DNA from: Sporosarcina koreensis
GTDB taxonomy: Bacteria; Bacillota; Bacilli; Bacillales_A; Planococcaceae
Assembly: GCF_000826145.2 (NCBI RefSeq)
Contig: NZ_LN651337.1
Location: 1,601,713-1,665,712, forward strand
Length of the DNA: 64,000 bases
Direction: 5' to 3'
In this document: piece after piece, positions 15,210 through 28,597 of the stretch
Layout of the letters: each line of letters begins with the position of its first letter
Numbering within the stretch: the first letter of the stretch is position 1
Notes under the pieces: generated by a model
Told to the model about the DNA's origin: nothing
Database searches by the model: none
Seen by the model: only the letters and a program-made list of their open reading frames with translations
Made by a program: the position numbers and the translations under genes

Positions 15210-15878
15210 TTATTGGAAAGCCAGGAACGAATGCGGGTTGACCGCGACGTTGTCTTTCTGGACTTCGAAGTGCAGGTGGATGCCGGCAGCTGCGTTCCAT
15301 TCGTTTTCCGCCGTTGTCGCGAGCACTTCACCTTGCTGGATTTCGTCGCCCTCTTTCACCAGGATGCCGGTGACGGAGCGGTAGATCGTCTTCAGGCCGT
15401 CTTTGTGCGAGAGTACGATTTCGTCGCCTTGGAACGGATCGGAAATGATTTTATCGACTTTCCCGCTCATGGCTGCGACGACTTCGAATGGCTGGCCGCC
15501 GACGGACAGTGTCACACCTTCGTTCGTCACGTATTGCTGCTTGAAGACCAGCAATGCGTTTTCACGTGTGGCTGCGTCAGCTTCCGGATCGTAGAAATCT
15601 TGTAAAATAGCGACTTGGTCAAGCAGGTCTTCCTTGAATGGATACTTCAGATTCTCGGCTTTGGCGTTCGTTTCAACGGTGACGCCTCCTTTGTCCTTGC
15701 CTGTTTCTTTCTCGACTGCAGCCTGCTGCGGTGCTTCCGTCTTATTCAGTGCATTGTATCCCCAGACCATTCCAACGAACAACACAGCGAAACTTGCATA
15801 GACGGCGGGCCAGAACCAGTTGCTTTTCGTGCTCTTGTTTTTCTGAGAAGGGGCTTTCGGTTTTTTTTCTTCTCCCAT
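15210..15878 (-). CDS. spoIIQ: Forespore engulfment protein SpoIIQ (degenerate LytM/M23 peptidase)
   Basis: SpoIIQ sits in the forespore membrane and binds SpoIIIAH across the intermembrane space. The 222-residue product starts at 15878 after GAGGTGATC, has a Lys-rich cytoplasmic tail, one transmembrane segment at about 23-42, and a C-terminal M23-like domain. The last zinc motif HLHFEV is kept, but the first HxxxD motif is replaced by NEGVT, so it should be inactive as a peptidase, like Bacillus SpoIIQ. It follows spoIID by 31 bp and has its own candidate sigma-F promoter. Confidence 0.9.
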   Translation of the reverse strand: MGEEKKPKAPSQKNKSTKSNWFWPAVYASFAVLFVGMVWGYNALNKTEAPQQAAVEKETGKDKGGVTVETNAKAENLKYPFKEDLLDQVAILQDFYDPEADAATRENALLVFKQQYVTNEGVTLSVGGQPFEVVAAMSGKVDKIISDPFQGDEIVLSHKDGLKTIYRSVTGILVKEGDEIQQGEVLATTAENEWNAAAGIHLHFEVQKDNVAVNPHSFLAFQ

Positions 15879-15896
15879 TATGATCACCTCACTCGC

Positions 15897-15926
15897 TATT
15901 CTCTGCAAGTTACGGTGTTTTTAAAC
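15897..15926 (-). promoter_or_regulatory. Candidate sigma-F promoter of spoIIQ
   Basis: Minus-strand GTTTA (15926-15922) is followed after 15 bp by GCAGAGAATA (15906-15897), close to the sigma-F -10 GGNNANANT. It overlaps the end of spoIID and would start transcription just before the spoIIQ ribosome binding site. Confidence 0.5.
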
Positions 15927-16860
15927 ATTCGCTTTCCGGCTTCTCGAATTTTTTTATCTGCGTCCCGGTATAGTAGTGTCCGACGATCTGCTCGGCAGTC
16001 CAGCCCTTCTTGGCATAGGCTTCTGCGCCGTTCTGGCTCATGCCGACACCGTGGCCGTACCCTTTCGTCGTAATATGGACGACCTTGTTGGTCACATCGA
16101 ATCCGATGTTGAAATCGGTGGAGGCGAGCCCGAGGCGTTCACGGATATCCCGGCCGGTGAATTCAGCCGTCCCCGATATGACTTTCTGGACACGGCCTGT
16201 TTCGTTGCGGACCAGCTGGAGTGCGCGGAAATCAGCTTCTTTCCATGAAACCCCGAGCTTTGCATTCCATTCACTGAGCGGCATGTCCTTCTTGCGCTCA
16301 ATCTCCTCGGAGACCGTCTGTTCGTCCGGACTCTCCACACTCTGCAAATACGGGATCGGGCTGCCTGTGAAGTTCTCGGCGGTTTCCGTCTGGCCGTTCG
16401 ACGTGGAGAAGAACATGGCAGTGATCATTTCATTCTCGTGTACGAGGACTTTGCCCGCCGTGGCCTCCACAGCATCCCGTATTTTCTTTTCGTTCTCCTT
16501 GAACGCCTTGCCCCAGCGTTCTTTCCGCTGCTTCTCACTGGAATAGACTTGTGCGCTGACATCGCGGCCGATCGGTTTCGTCCCTTCCGCCGTTTCCTTC
16601 AGGGCATAGGTCCGCGCGGCGATCGCCTGCGCCTTGAGGGCTTCCGGCGAGTAGGACACCGGCATTTCGGAAGCGACGACGCCGATGATGTACTCTTCCA
16701 GCTGCAGGGGCTTGTCCTCTCCTTCCACTGTAATCTCGGCCTGGCATACAGCCGGTCCGGGGGTTGCCGACGCGCGGTCCGGCGGTTTGTCCTTGGCATT
16801 CAGCAAGATCGGAATGAAAAAGAGCAAGATGATGAATACTGCTGCTAATCGTTTGTCCAT
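15910..16860 (-). CDS. spoIID: Stage II sporulation protein D, peptidoglycan lytic transglycosylase
   Basis: SpoIID acts with SpoIIM and SpoIIP to thin septal peptidoglycan during engulfment. The 316-residue protein has an N-terminal membrane anchor (residues 5-21) and the SpoIID domain with the catalytic-type Glu in GVVASEMPVSYSPEALKAQAIAARTYAL, and near the C-terminus YGHGVGMSQNGAEAYAKKG. There is no Shine-Dalgarno sequence before the ATG. A sigma-E-like promoter ends only 5 bp upstream, so the transcript may be leaderless. It lies between murAA and spoIIQ as in B. subtilis. Confidence 0.93.
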   Translation of the reverse strand: MDKRLAAVFIILLFFIPILLNAKDKPPDRASATPGPAVCQAEITVEGEDKPLQLEEYIIGVVASEMPVSYSPEALKAQAIAARTYALKETAEGTKPIGRDVSAQVYSSEKQRKERWGKAFKENEKKIRDAVEATAGKVLVHENEMITAMFFSTSNGQTETAENFTGSPIPYLQSVESPDEQTVSEEIERKKDMPLSEWNAKLGVSWKEADFRALQLVRNETGRVQKVISGTAEFTGRDIRERLGLASTDFNIGFDVTNKVVHITTKGYGHGVGMSQNGAEAYAKKGWTAEQIVGHYYTGTQIKKFEKPESECLKTP

Positions 16861-16865
16861 GCCGC

Positions 16866-16894
16866 ATTCTATGCAGCACAGCCCTAGCTTATTC
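16866..16894 (-). promoter_or_regulatory. Candidate sigma-E promoter of spoIID
   Basis: Minus-strand CATAGAAT (16873-16866) matches the sigma-E -10 CATACAAT at 7 of 8 positions, with GAATAAG (16894-16888) 14 bp upstream as -35. The predicted start of transcription coincides with the ATG at 16860. Confidence 0.55.
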
Positions 16895-16933
16895 GCAGCA
16901 GTCAGCTGGGCGCCCTGCTGTTTCCATCCAATG

Positions 16934-16964
16934 AAAAAGCTGTCCCCCGGTGATGGAGGACAGC
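16934..16964 (-). terminator. Intrinsic terminator of murAA
   Basis: Minus-strand GCTGTCC (16964-16958) pairs with GGACAGC (16945-16939), followed by TTTTT (16938-16934), immediately after the murAA stop. Confidence 0.85.
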
Positions 16965-16972
16965 CAATAGTA

Positions 16973-18274
16973 TTATGAATGCACGATTTCGGAATCTGCT
17001 GTTTCGGATTGGGAAGAAACGCGTTCGATGTCCGCGCCGAGTGCTTTCAGTTTGTGATGGAAATTGACGTAGCCGCGGTCCAGGTGGACGAGCTCCGTGA
17101 CACGTGTCACGCCGTCTGCGACGAGGCCGGCCAAGATGAGGGCGGCAGCAGCACGCAGGTCGGTCGCTGCCACTTCAGCGCCCTGCAGCTTCGATGGTCC
17201 GTTCATGATGACGGAACGGCCTTCGATTTTGATGTCGGCATTCATGCGGCGGAATTCCTCCACATGCATGAACCGGTTCTCGAATACGGTTTCCGTCAAG
17301 ACGCCTGTTCCTTCAGCTTTCAGCATGAGTGCCATCATCTGGGACTGCATATCTGTCGGGAATCCAGGGTGCGGCATCGTCTTCAAATCGACCGACTTCA
17401 GCGGGTGCTCGGCCGTAATGCGGATGCCTTCGTCAAGCTCGGTGATCACGACACCCATTTCCTGCAGTTTGGAAATCAGGGCAGCATTGTGCTCAGGCAA
17501 AGCGTTTTCGATCGTCACATCTCCGCCTGTAATCGCTGCAGCAACCATGAATGTACCTGTTTCGATGCGGTCCGGGATGATATTATGGACAGCGCCTTTC
17601 AAGTACGGCACCCCTTCGATACGGATGACATCAGTACCGGCACCGATCACACGGCCGCCCATCTCATTGATGAAGTTCGCAAGGTCCACGATCTCCGGCT
17701 CTTTTGCGGCGTTTTCGATCGTCGTCGTCCCTTTCGCGAGGGCGGCAGCTGTCATGATGTTTTCAGTCGCTCCGACACTCGGGAAATCGAGATAGATCTT
17801 GGCGCCTTTCAAGCCGCCGTTCGCACGTGCTTCGACGAAGCCGTGTCCAAAGGAAATTTCAGCGCCCATCGCTTCGAAGCCTTTCAGGTGCTGGTCGATC
17901 GGACGTGATCCGATCGCACAGCCGCCGGGCATTGCCACGCGTGCAAACCCATTGCGTGCAAGCAGAGGACCCATTACCAAGATGGATGCACGCATTTTAC
18001 GGACGTATTCGAACTGTGCTTCGCTCGTCAGTGTCTCGGTCGAGTCGATGATCAGCTCGCCTTCCTCCGGCTTATAGTCCGTTTTCGCATATAAGCTTTT
18101 CAGCACTTCGTTGATCGTGCGGACATCCGACAGATTCGGCACTTCCCGAATGATGTTTACACCTTCCGTTGCAAGCAGGGCAGCGGCAAGGATCGGGAGT
18201 ACTGCGTTTTTAGCCCCTTCCACGCGCACCGTCCCGTGCAGCTGCCGTCCACCATTAATAATAATTTTATCCAA
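16973..18274 (-). CDS. murAA: UDP-N-acetylglucosamine 1-carboxyvinyltransferase MurAA
   Basis: MurA transfers enolpyruvate from PEP to UDP-GlcNAc, the first committed step of peptidoglycan synthesis. The 433-residue protein starts at a TTG after GGAGGGG. It has the N-terminal [17 protein letters not shown] and the active-site loop [18 protein letters not shown] with the PEP-reactive Cys. A clear sigma-A promoter drives it. A second copy, murAB, lies at 41895-43178; synteny with ywzB/atp and spoIID marks this one as MurAA. Confidence 0.95.
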   Translation of the reverse strand: MDKIIINGGRQLHGTVRVEGAKNAVLPILAAALLATEGVNIIREVPNLSDVRTINEVLKSLYAKTDYKPEEGELIIDSTETLTSEAQFEYVRKMRASILVMGPLLARNGFARVAMPGGCAIGSRPIDQHLKGFEAMGAEISFGHGFVEARANGGLKGAKIYLDFPSVGATENIMTAAALAKGTTTIENAAKEPEIVDLANFINEMGGRVIGAGTDVIRIEGVPYLKGAVHNIIPDRIETGTFMVAAAITGGDVTIENALPEHNAALISKLQEMGVVITELDEGIRITAEHPLKSVDLKTMPHPGFPTDMQSQMMALMLKAEGTGVLTETVFENRFMHVEEFRRMNADIKIEGRSVIMNGPSKLQGAEVAATDLRAAAALILAGLVADGVTRVTELVHLDRGYVNFHHKLKALGADIERVSSQSETADSEIVHS

Positions 18275-18295
18275 AACAAGCCCCTCCGACTCAAA

Positions 18296-18324
18296 GTTAT
18301 AATTCGTTCCCGTGTCATTGTCAA
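18296..18324 (-). promoter_or_regulatory. Sigma-A promoter of murAA
   Basis: Minus-strand consensus TTGACA (18324-18319) and TATAAC (18301-18296) are exactly 17 bp apart, about 20 bp upstream of the TTG start. Confidence 0.85.
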
Positions 18325-18684
18325 AGTCATTGTGTATCGATGAAAACTTAAATTAGTAATCTGATAGAAAAATCAACCAAACTCAGTCCATTGTACAACG
18401 TACCGCATCGGTTCACAAGCGTCATTGTGACTGTTTCCGACAAAAGACCGTCTCAGTCCATGATATGTATGCCTAAGAAGATCCGTGTGGGTGAATAGCT
18501 TACTCTTTTTCCCTCCAATATTACAAGGAGGTTACAGTCGTTTGGTTTCCCGACCGCCGTCCCGAGTAAACCTTTCTCATTGAATTATAATAATTCCGCC
18601 GCATCCCAGCTGTCTGCTGCCGATACGCTGATAGTTCGTCTGATCGCCCCGGAGGCATGTATGCCTGCGCGGCGATCAGACGAA
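18325..18684. other. Gene-free interval between murAA and ywzB with a long hairpin after ywzB
   Basis: In B. subtilis ywmB occupies this place; I find no homologue or other reading frame here. TTCGTCTGATCGCC (18635-18648) and GGCGATCAGACGAA (18671-18684) are perfect 14 bp arms placed directly after the ywzB stop, with an inner GGCATGTATGCC. No T-run follows in the ywzB direction, so termination by it is uncertain. An isolated AAGGAGGT (18524-18532 region) lacks a following start. Confidence 0.5.
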
Positions 18685-18918
18685 TCAGCCGAAGAAGAAC
18701 GGCAGCCTCCCTGACCAGTAGGATATGTCCAAAAAGAAATTCGATACGGCCGAACCGATGGCAATGCTCAGCAGTATATACAGCAGCTGGGTTTGGAAGA
18801 CCCGGTTTTTGCGGATGATCGCCTGCGGCATGATGGCCTGCAGCGCGTAGAATGAGATGCCGATGAAAAAGATGTGAGATCCGATCGCAAGGAGCGGATT
18901 GACCCCGTAGATATCCAT
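18685..18918 (-). CDS. ywzB: DUF1146 membrane protein YwzB
   Basis: The 77-residue product has two or three hydrophobic segments (about 10-30 and 44-63) with the family pattern NPLLAIGSHIFFIGISFYALQAI near the start. Length and position between atpC and murAA match YwzB. Function is unknown. A terminator between atpC and this gene suggests separate or read-through transcription. Confidence 0.8.
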   Translation of the reverse strand: MDIYGVNPLLAIGSHIFFIGISFYALQAIMPQAIIRKNRVFQTQLLYILLSIAIGSAVSNFFLDISYWSGRLPFFFG

Positions 18919-18971
18919 ATGCTTCGTCTCTCCCTGCCTGCCCGGATGCTGTCCGGGTTGGTTTGTACGCT

Positions 18972-19004
18972 AAAAAACCGGACAGAAGGAAACCCTTCTG
19001 CCCG
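18972..19004 (-). terminator. Intrinsic terminator of the atp operon
   Basis: On the minus strand CGGGCAGAAGG pairs with CCTTCTGTCCG (one G-T pair), followed by GTTTTTT. It lies 18 bp after the atpC stop. Confidence 0.85.
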
Positions 19005-19021
19005 ATTCGGTGTGATCCGCC

Positions 19022-19417
19022 TTACATGCCGGAAACTTTGATGCGGTTGATGGCCCGGCGCAGACTGAGTTCCGCCTGCTTGGCTTCCAGTGCGTTCGTC
19101 TTCTGCTGAAGAGCGACTTCCGCCTTCTTGCGCGCCATTTCTGCACGCGCCAAGTCGATATGCGAAGCAAGCTCCGCACTCTGGGCAAGGACGGTCACGA
19201 CGTCAGGACGGACTTCAAGGAAGCCTCCGTTGACTGCGACGTGATCGGTTTCATTGCCGTTCTTCAGACGCAGCGCGCCGATGTCGAGCGGTGCCACCAT
19301 GGCGATGTGACCGGGCAGGACGCCCAGTTCGCCGGTTTCGGTGACCGCTATGACCATATCCGCTTCTGTTTCCATGACAGGGCCGTCGGGAGTGACGATA
19401 TTGACTTTTATCTTCAT
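19022..19417 (-). CDS. atpC: ATP synthase F1 subunit epsilon
   Basis: The 131-residue protein has the N-terminal beta-sandwich (VNIVTPDGPVMETEADMV, GELGVLPGHIAMVAPL) and the C-terminal two-helix arm rich in Ala/Glu/Lys that can latch the rotor. It is the last gene of the operon, 24 bp after atpD, with AGGAGGG before the ATG. Confidence 0.95.
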   Translation of the reverse strand: MKIKVNIVTPDGPVMETEADMVIAVTETGELGVLPGHIAMVAPLDIGALRLKNGNETDHVAVNGGFLEVRPDVVTVLAQSAELASHIDLARAEMARKKAEVALQQKTNALEAKQAELSLRRAINRIKVSGM

Positions 19418-19441
19418 GACTTTCCCTCCTGGTCCCTTATA

Positions 19442-21760
<2,319 letters not shown>

Positions 21761-21807
21761 CTATTCACCACCTTTTTTTAGTCCGTTGTCCGTATTGCAG
21801 CCGAGTC

Positions 21808-23331
<1,524 letters not shown>

Positions 23332-23346
23332 TCATTTTTCAAAATT

Positions 23347-23883
23347 TTAGCCGATCAACGTACGCTGCAGTGAAGCCAGTTTAGTACTGAGACTGCTGTC
23401 GAAGATTCGGTTGCCGATCTGAAGGCGGATGCCGCCGATCAGGGACGGATCGATAATCGTTGTAAGATGAAGCGACTGTTTGCCGACTCGTGCGGCGAAC
23501 GCGCTGGAAATTCGGGTTTGTTCCTGCTCTGTCAGTTCACGGGTTGCATAGACGGTCGCTTCGGCGATGCCGGCTGCGTCGTTTGCAAGTTCGTTGAATT
23601 CTTCCAGGACACTTGGCAGTTCTTCCATACGGTCTGCGTCCAGCATGACGTTCAGCGCATTCAGCAGGAGCTGGTGCGCACCCGGCATGACGGAAGCGAT
23701 CAGTGAATGTTTCTTTTCAAGCGATACTTGCGGCAGGCTCATGAGTTCCATGAAGCCGCGGCCGGTTTCGAGCGCCTTCTGCAATTCACGGACGTCTGTA
23801 TGGACTTCTTTGAGAGCGCCCTGCGCCATCGCTGCTTTGAACAGCCCGGCAGCATAGCGTTCCGAGACGATTGATCGGCTCAT
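23347..23883 (-). CDS. atpH: ATP synthase F1 subunit delta
   Basis: The 178-residue protein has the OSCP/delta N-terminal helical domain (SERYAAGLFKAAMAQGALKEVHTDVREL) and the C-terminal signature GGIRLQIGNRIFDSSLSTKLASLQ. Delta joins the b-subunit stalk to the top of the alpha3beta3 head. Its start overlaps the atpF stop by 4 bp (ATGA), so translation is coupled. Confidence 0.95.
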   Translation of the reverse strand: MSRSIVSERYAAGLFKAAMAQGALKEVHTDVRELQKALETGRGFMELMSLPQVSLEKKHSLIASVMPGAHQLLLNALNVMLDADRMEELPSVLEEFNELANDAAGIAEATVYATRELTEQEQTRISSAFAARVGKQSLHLTTIIDPSLIGGIRLQIGNRIFDSSLSTKLASLQRTLIG

Positions 23884-24431
23884 CGGCCTTCCCCTGCCTT
23901 CACAATCGTTTCTTCGATCAGCTCGCGGTTATCCTCCTCGGACACTTCTTTGCCGAGTACTTTGGACGCGGCCATGATCGAGAGAGAGACGAACTCTTCG
24001 CGGACAGCGGCGATCGCTTTCTCTTTCTCCGTAGCGATTTCACGTGCAGCGTTCTCTTTCATGCGGCTCACTTCAGCGCGTGCCGTCTGGACGAGGTCTT
24101 CGCGTGTCGCTTCGCCCTGCTTCTTCGCGTTTTCGATGATCGATTGTGCGTCTGTATGTGCTTCTTTCAAAAGAGCGCGCTGCTCTTCGAGTACGTTCTG
24201 TGATTCGGCACGGCTCTTTTCAGCCGCTTCGATTTCGTTGGCAATCAGCTCAGCACGCTGATTCATGATGCCCATCAGCGGACCCCATGCGAATTTCTTC
24301 AAGAGAAGCATGAGGATCGTGAAGAAGATGACAGTGGCAATGATGTCCCCAAGATTCAGCCGGTCGTTCAGGCTGGCCAGGAACCCTGCATCAGGATTCG
24401 ATGACAAAAGGACGAAGGTATCCAAAAACAC
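23880..24431 (-). CDS. atpF: ATP synthase F0 subunit b (peripheral stalk)
   Basis: Translation begins at a GTG after AAGGGAG. The 183-residue product has one N-terminal membrane helix (about 28-47) and then a long charged heptad helix (ESQNVLEEQRALLKEAHTDAQ and onward), as expected of the dimeric stator stalk. It is preceded by an unusually long 241 bp gap after atpE. Confidence 0.95.
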   Translation of the reverse strand: MFLDTFVLLSSNPDAGFLASLNDRLNLGDIIATVIFFTILMLLLKKFAWGPLMGIMNQRAELIANEIEAAEKSRAESQNVLEEQRALLKEAHTDAQSIIENAKKQGEATREDLVQTARAEVSRMKENAAREIATEKEKAIAAVREEFVSLSIMAASKVLGKEVSEEDNRELIEETIVKAGEGR

Positions 24432-24672
24432 GATTGTTTCACTCCCTTCAGAAACTTACGTTTGCAAGTCAAACGGTTTGGTGCAGCGGCATGCCGCCTG
24501 TTACATAAATGAATGGCGCAAGATCGTACTGTTCCCGCTCTCCGCCATTGTTTCGTTTTGTTATAAAGTGGTTACATACCAAAGGGGAGTCAGACAGGCT
24601 GTCGGGACCGCCGCACAAGGCAGCCCCGGCCCTATCCCGTTACGGTACATAACTTGTAAGTTAAGGTACAGA
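24432..24672. other. Long intercistronic gap between atpE and atpF
   Basis: The interval has no gene. It holds a 14 bp palindrome TAACTTGTAAGTTA (24649-24662) just after the atpE stop and a GC-rich imperfect hairpin at about 24602-24632. Neither is followed by a T-run. Such structures could set the high c-subunit to b-subunit ratio by differential mRNA decay or translation. Confidence 0.4.
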
Positions 24673-24957
<285 letters not shown>

Positions 24958-24963
24958 TTATGT

Positions 24964-25698
<735 letters not shown>

Positions 25699-25703
25699 TC
25701 AGT

Positions 25704-26075
25704 TTAGGAATGATGTTTCACATGGTAGACGATCCTATCGATGAGCAATAGGGCGTAGGGAATCATCAGACCGGCCACTGTACTGATCAGATTGAAGTAT
25801 TCTGGCATCGACATCGCGATGGCGGCCGCAGCAATCCCTGCGGCGAAACGCAGTCCTGTGCCAAGCGAAGCCTTTTTGCCCTGGTCCAGTTTCTTATCGA
25901 ATTGTTCCATTCTCCGGATCAGGATCCAGAAGTTGTACAATCCGAAGACAAGTCCGAGCAGGAGCCCTGCGAAAATGGTCTTGGCTTCCGTAAATGCCCA
26001 GCCTAAAATGAGCAATGCGAGCAAAAAAAATAGAGCCCTCTTTTGCCTTGTAAAGATTTCCTGCATTGTCTGCAT
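25704..26075 (-). CDS. atpI: ATP synthase subunit I (assembly factor)
   Basis: The 123-residue protein has four membrane helices (roughly 14-30, 35-52, 76-92, 96-115). AtpI-type proteins help c-ring assembly in several species. It is the first gene of the operon, about 340 bp downstream of the promoter. The ribosome binding site is weak (GGAGAC at 10-15 bp). Confidence 0.85.
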   Translation of the reverse strand: MQTMQEIFTRQKRALFFLLALLILGWAFTEAKTIFAGLLLGLVFGLYNFWILIRRMEQFDKKLDQGKKASLGTGLRFAAGIAAAAIAMSMPEYFNLISTVAGLMIPYALLLIDRIVYHVKHHS

Positions 26076-26423
26076 GGTAGGTGAGTCTCCTATTACGATA
26101 AGTTTAGTTAAGGACCGGACCGTGCCTGAGGTCTGTGAGACGTGCGGCGGACGGATGGGTTCGCCGGACAGATGCGTTCCGGTTCTGCCGGTTTTTTGCA
26201 GCCGTCAATACTTCCTAATCAGCGGCTGCGGACGATTCCGCGGCTTGAAGGAGGTGACTGACATGCCGGCTGCTTGGCGTTCACCAGGACACGTTGTCCA
26301 ACCTGCACATTGCCCGGTTCCGGGTGTGCGGCAGGCTGCGAGCGGATGATAGAACTTAGCCGAAAATCAGGCGGAAAATGCTGATTTATCTATGTATAAA
26401 CCCTATCATTGTTACCCTCTGTT
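26076..26423 (-). promoter_or_regulatory. Long 5' leader of the atp operon
   Basis: About 340 nt separate the promoter from atpI. The RNA would contain UCACCUCCUU (complement of 26248-26257), identical to the anti-Shine-Dalgarno end of 16S rRNA, and GC-rich imperfect hairpins. On the opposite strand the same bases form AAGGAGGTGA in front of a 28-codon frame at 26263-26349. No known riboswitch is recognised. Confidence 0.45.
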
Positions 26424-26452
26424 AGCATACAATAGGGGTATTTTGCTGTCAA
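26424..26452 (-). promoter_or_regulatory. Sigma-A promoter of the atp operon
   Basis: Minus-strand consensus TTGACA (26452-26447) and TATGCT (26429-26424) are exactly 17 bp apart. A second TTGACA lies about 45 bp further upstream without a good -10. Confidence 0.8.
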
Positions 26453-26673
26453 TTGATTCCCGTGAAAATCTTCACATAGTTGGTGAGCTGTCAAGGAATC
26501 GTCACATTTTAATGTTTAAATTGTTCAAAGTCGAGAAATAGGGGATTCCCTTAGGGATTCAGGAAGGTGTGATGAAGGTGAATTGCGGTGCTGACGGATA
26601 AATTCCGCTTTGTTCCGGGGTCGTTGTTTGGAAAATCGTCTTCCTCGCGGCAAGGAGGAAACGATGAAAATGG

Positions 26674-26703
26674 AAAAGCAGAGGCTTGCGGGCCTCTGCT
26701 TTT
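26674..26703. terminator. Intrinsic terminator after wecB
   Basis: AAAAGCAGAGGC (26674-26685) and GCCTCTGCTTTT (26692-26703) pair perfectly over 12 bp around a 6-nt loop, with a T-run in both directions. It touches the wecB stop codon. Confidence 0.88.
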
Positions 26704-27824
26704 TAACGTTGGTTATTCAGGTAGTTGAGCAGCGCTTCGACGATTCGCTGCGAAGCTTTGCCATCACCATACGGGTTGGACGCTTTCGCCATGGCTTCGT
26801 AGGCGGCCTGGTCGGACAGCAGCTCGTCGGCCAGACGGAAGATGGTGTCTTCGTCGGTGCCGGCGAGTTTGAGTGTGCCAGCGTCGATGCCTTCCGGGCG
26901 CTCGGTCGTGTCGCGGAGTACGATGACCGGTTTTGCGAGAGACGGTGCTTCTTCCTGGATGCCGCCCGAGTCGGTCAGGATGATGTGCGAACGGGCCGCG
27001 AAGTTGTGGAAGTCGACCACTTCGAGCGGTTCGATCAGATGGATACGGTCATTGTTGCCGAGCAGTTCATCTGCGACTTCGCGGACGGCCGGGTTCATAT
27101 GGACAGGATAGATGACCTGGATGTCATCGTGCTTGTCCAGCAGCCGGTTGATAGCCCGGAACATGTTGCGCATCGGTTCTCCGAGGTTTTCCCGGCGGTG
27201 CGCTGTCAGCAGGACGAGACGGTCGTCACCGAGTTTTTCGAAGATCGGGTGCGTGTACGTTTCGTCGACAGTCGTCTGCAGCGCATCGATCGCCGTATTG
27301 CCGGTGATGAAGATGCGGTCCTGCGGCTTCCCTTCATCCAGCAGGTTCTGTGCGGATTTCTCGGTCGGCGAGAAATGCAGGTCGGCGAGGACGCCTGTCA
27401 GCTGGCGGTTCATCTCCTCCGGGTACGGGGAGTATTTGTCCCATGTGCGCAGGCCCGCTTCGACGTGGCCGATTGCGATCTGGTTATAGAAGGCGGCCAG
27501 GCTGCCGACGAATGTCGTCGACGTGTCACCGTGGACGAGCACGATATCCGGTTCCGCTTCCTTCATGATACCGTCGAGCCCTTCCAGTCCGCGTGTTGCG
27601 ACATCGATCAGAGTCTGCCGGCTTTTCATGATGTTCAGGTCGTAATCGGGCGTGATGCCGAAGGTGGTGAGCACTTGGTCGAGCATTTCACGGTGCTGCG
27701 CAGTGACGGTCACGATCGATTCGATGTCATCCCCGTGTTTTTGCAGTTCAAGAACGAGCGGAGCCATCTTGATGGCTTCCGGCCGCGTCCCGAAGATCGT
27801 CATTACTTTCCATTTGCGTTTCAC
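26703..27824 (-). CDS. wecB: UDP-N-acetylglucosamine 2-epimerase (non-hydrolysing)
   Basis: The enzyme interconverts UDP-GlcNAc and UDP-ManNAc for wall teichoic acid or other surface polymers. The start is placed at a GTG at 27824, 10 bp after AAGG, giving 373 residues; a frame extending further upstream overlaps upp. Signature motifs are VMTIFGTRPEAIKMAPL, GHVEAGLRT and LTDSGGIQEEAPSL, with catalytic-type residues Asp, Glu and His in their usual contexts. It lies 19 bp downstream of upp. In Bacillus the gene is called mnaA. Confidence 0.93.
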   Translation of the reverse strand: MKRKWKVMTIFGTRPEAIKMAPLVLELQKHGDDIESIVTVTAQHREMLDQVLTTFGITPDYDLNIMKSRQTLIDVATRGLEGLDGIMKEAEPDIVLVHGDTSTTFVGSLAAFYNQIAIGHVEAGLRTWDKYSPYPEEMNRQLTGVLADLHFSPTEKSAQNLLDEGKPQDRIFITGNTAIDALQTTVDETYTHPIFEKLGDDRLVLLTAHRRENLGEPMRNMFRAINRLLDKHDDIQVIYPVHMNPAVREVADELLGNNDRIHLIEPLEVVDFHNFAARSHIILTDSGGIQEEAPSLAKPVIVLRDTTERPEGIDAGTLKLAGTDEDTIFRLADELLSDQAAYEAMAKASNPYGDGKASQRIVEALLNYLNNQR

Positions 27825-27843
27825 AGTAGTCACGCCTTCCCCA

Positions 27844-28473
27844 TTATTTCGTTCCGAATAAGCGGTCGCCGGCGTCGCCGAGACCTGGGACGATGTAGCC
27901 GTGGTCATTCAGTTTTTCATCGAGTGCCGCGATATAGACGTCGACATCCGGATGTGCTTCCGTGAACACTTTCACGCCTTCCGGAGCAGCGACGAGGCAC
28001 ATGAATTTGATGTGTTTCGCACCGCGCTTTTTGAGCGAGTTGATGGCTTCGACGGCGGTACCGCCGGTCGCGAGCATCGGATCGACGACGATGAATTCCC
28101 GTTCCGAGACGTCCGATGGCAGTTTGACGAAGTATTCGTGCGGTTCCAGCGTGTCCGGGTCGCGGAACAGGCCGACGTGGCCGACGCGGGCAGCCGGGAT
28201 GAGTTTCAGCATCCCGTCGACCATGCCGATACCGGCGCGGAGGATCGGAACGATGCCGAGTTTCTTCCCTGCCAGCACTTGGGATTTCGCCTGGCTGACA
28301 GGTGTCTGGACGTCCACTTCCTGCAGCGGGAGGTCGCGTGTGATTTCGTATGCCATCAGCGTGGCGACTTCGTCCACGAGTTCGCGGAATTCCTTCGTGC
28401 CTGTGCTGGCGTCCCGGATGAATGTCAGTTTGTGCTGGATGAGCGGGTGATCGAATACGTGTACTTTTGCCAT
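27844..28473 (-). CDS. upp: Uracil phosphoribosyltransferase
   Basis: The enzyme salvages uracil to UMP using PRPP. The 209-residue protein starts at 28473 after AAAGGAGCGATCTCA. The PRPP loop [16 protein letters not shown] (about residues 128-143) and the C-terminal uracil-binding [18 protein letters not shown] are complete. It is followed by wecB. A TATACT (28509-28504) upstream is a likely -10 but no good -35 is visible. Confidence 0.96.
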   Translation of the reverse strand: MAKVHVFDHPLIQHKLTFIRDASTGTKEFRELVDEVATLMAYEITRDLPLQEVDVQTPVSQAKSQVLAGKKLGIVPILRAGIGMVDGMLKLIPAARVGHVGLFRDPDTLEPHEYFVKLPSDVSEREFIVVDPMLATGGTAVEAINSLKKRGAKHIKFMCLVAAPEGVKVFTEAHPDVDVYIAALDEKLNDHGYIVPGLGDAGDRLFGTK

Positions 28474-28597
28474 TGAGATCGCTCCTTTAACTTTGTCCCA
28501 CTTAGTATAACAGAATGGCGGCGCATTAGGTTGCATGGACGGAAGTTTGGAATTCGCGGAAGATTGGCACGGTACGAGCGCCGTGGGGCGGAGGGCG

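Noticed and set aside
26610..27965. Long plus-strand frame opposite wecB and atp/upp genes
   Set aside because: It lies antisense to the clearly conserved wecB and reflects GC-rich codon use; no motif or conserved start is visible.
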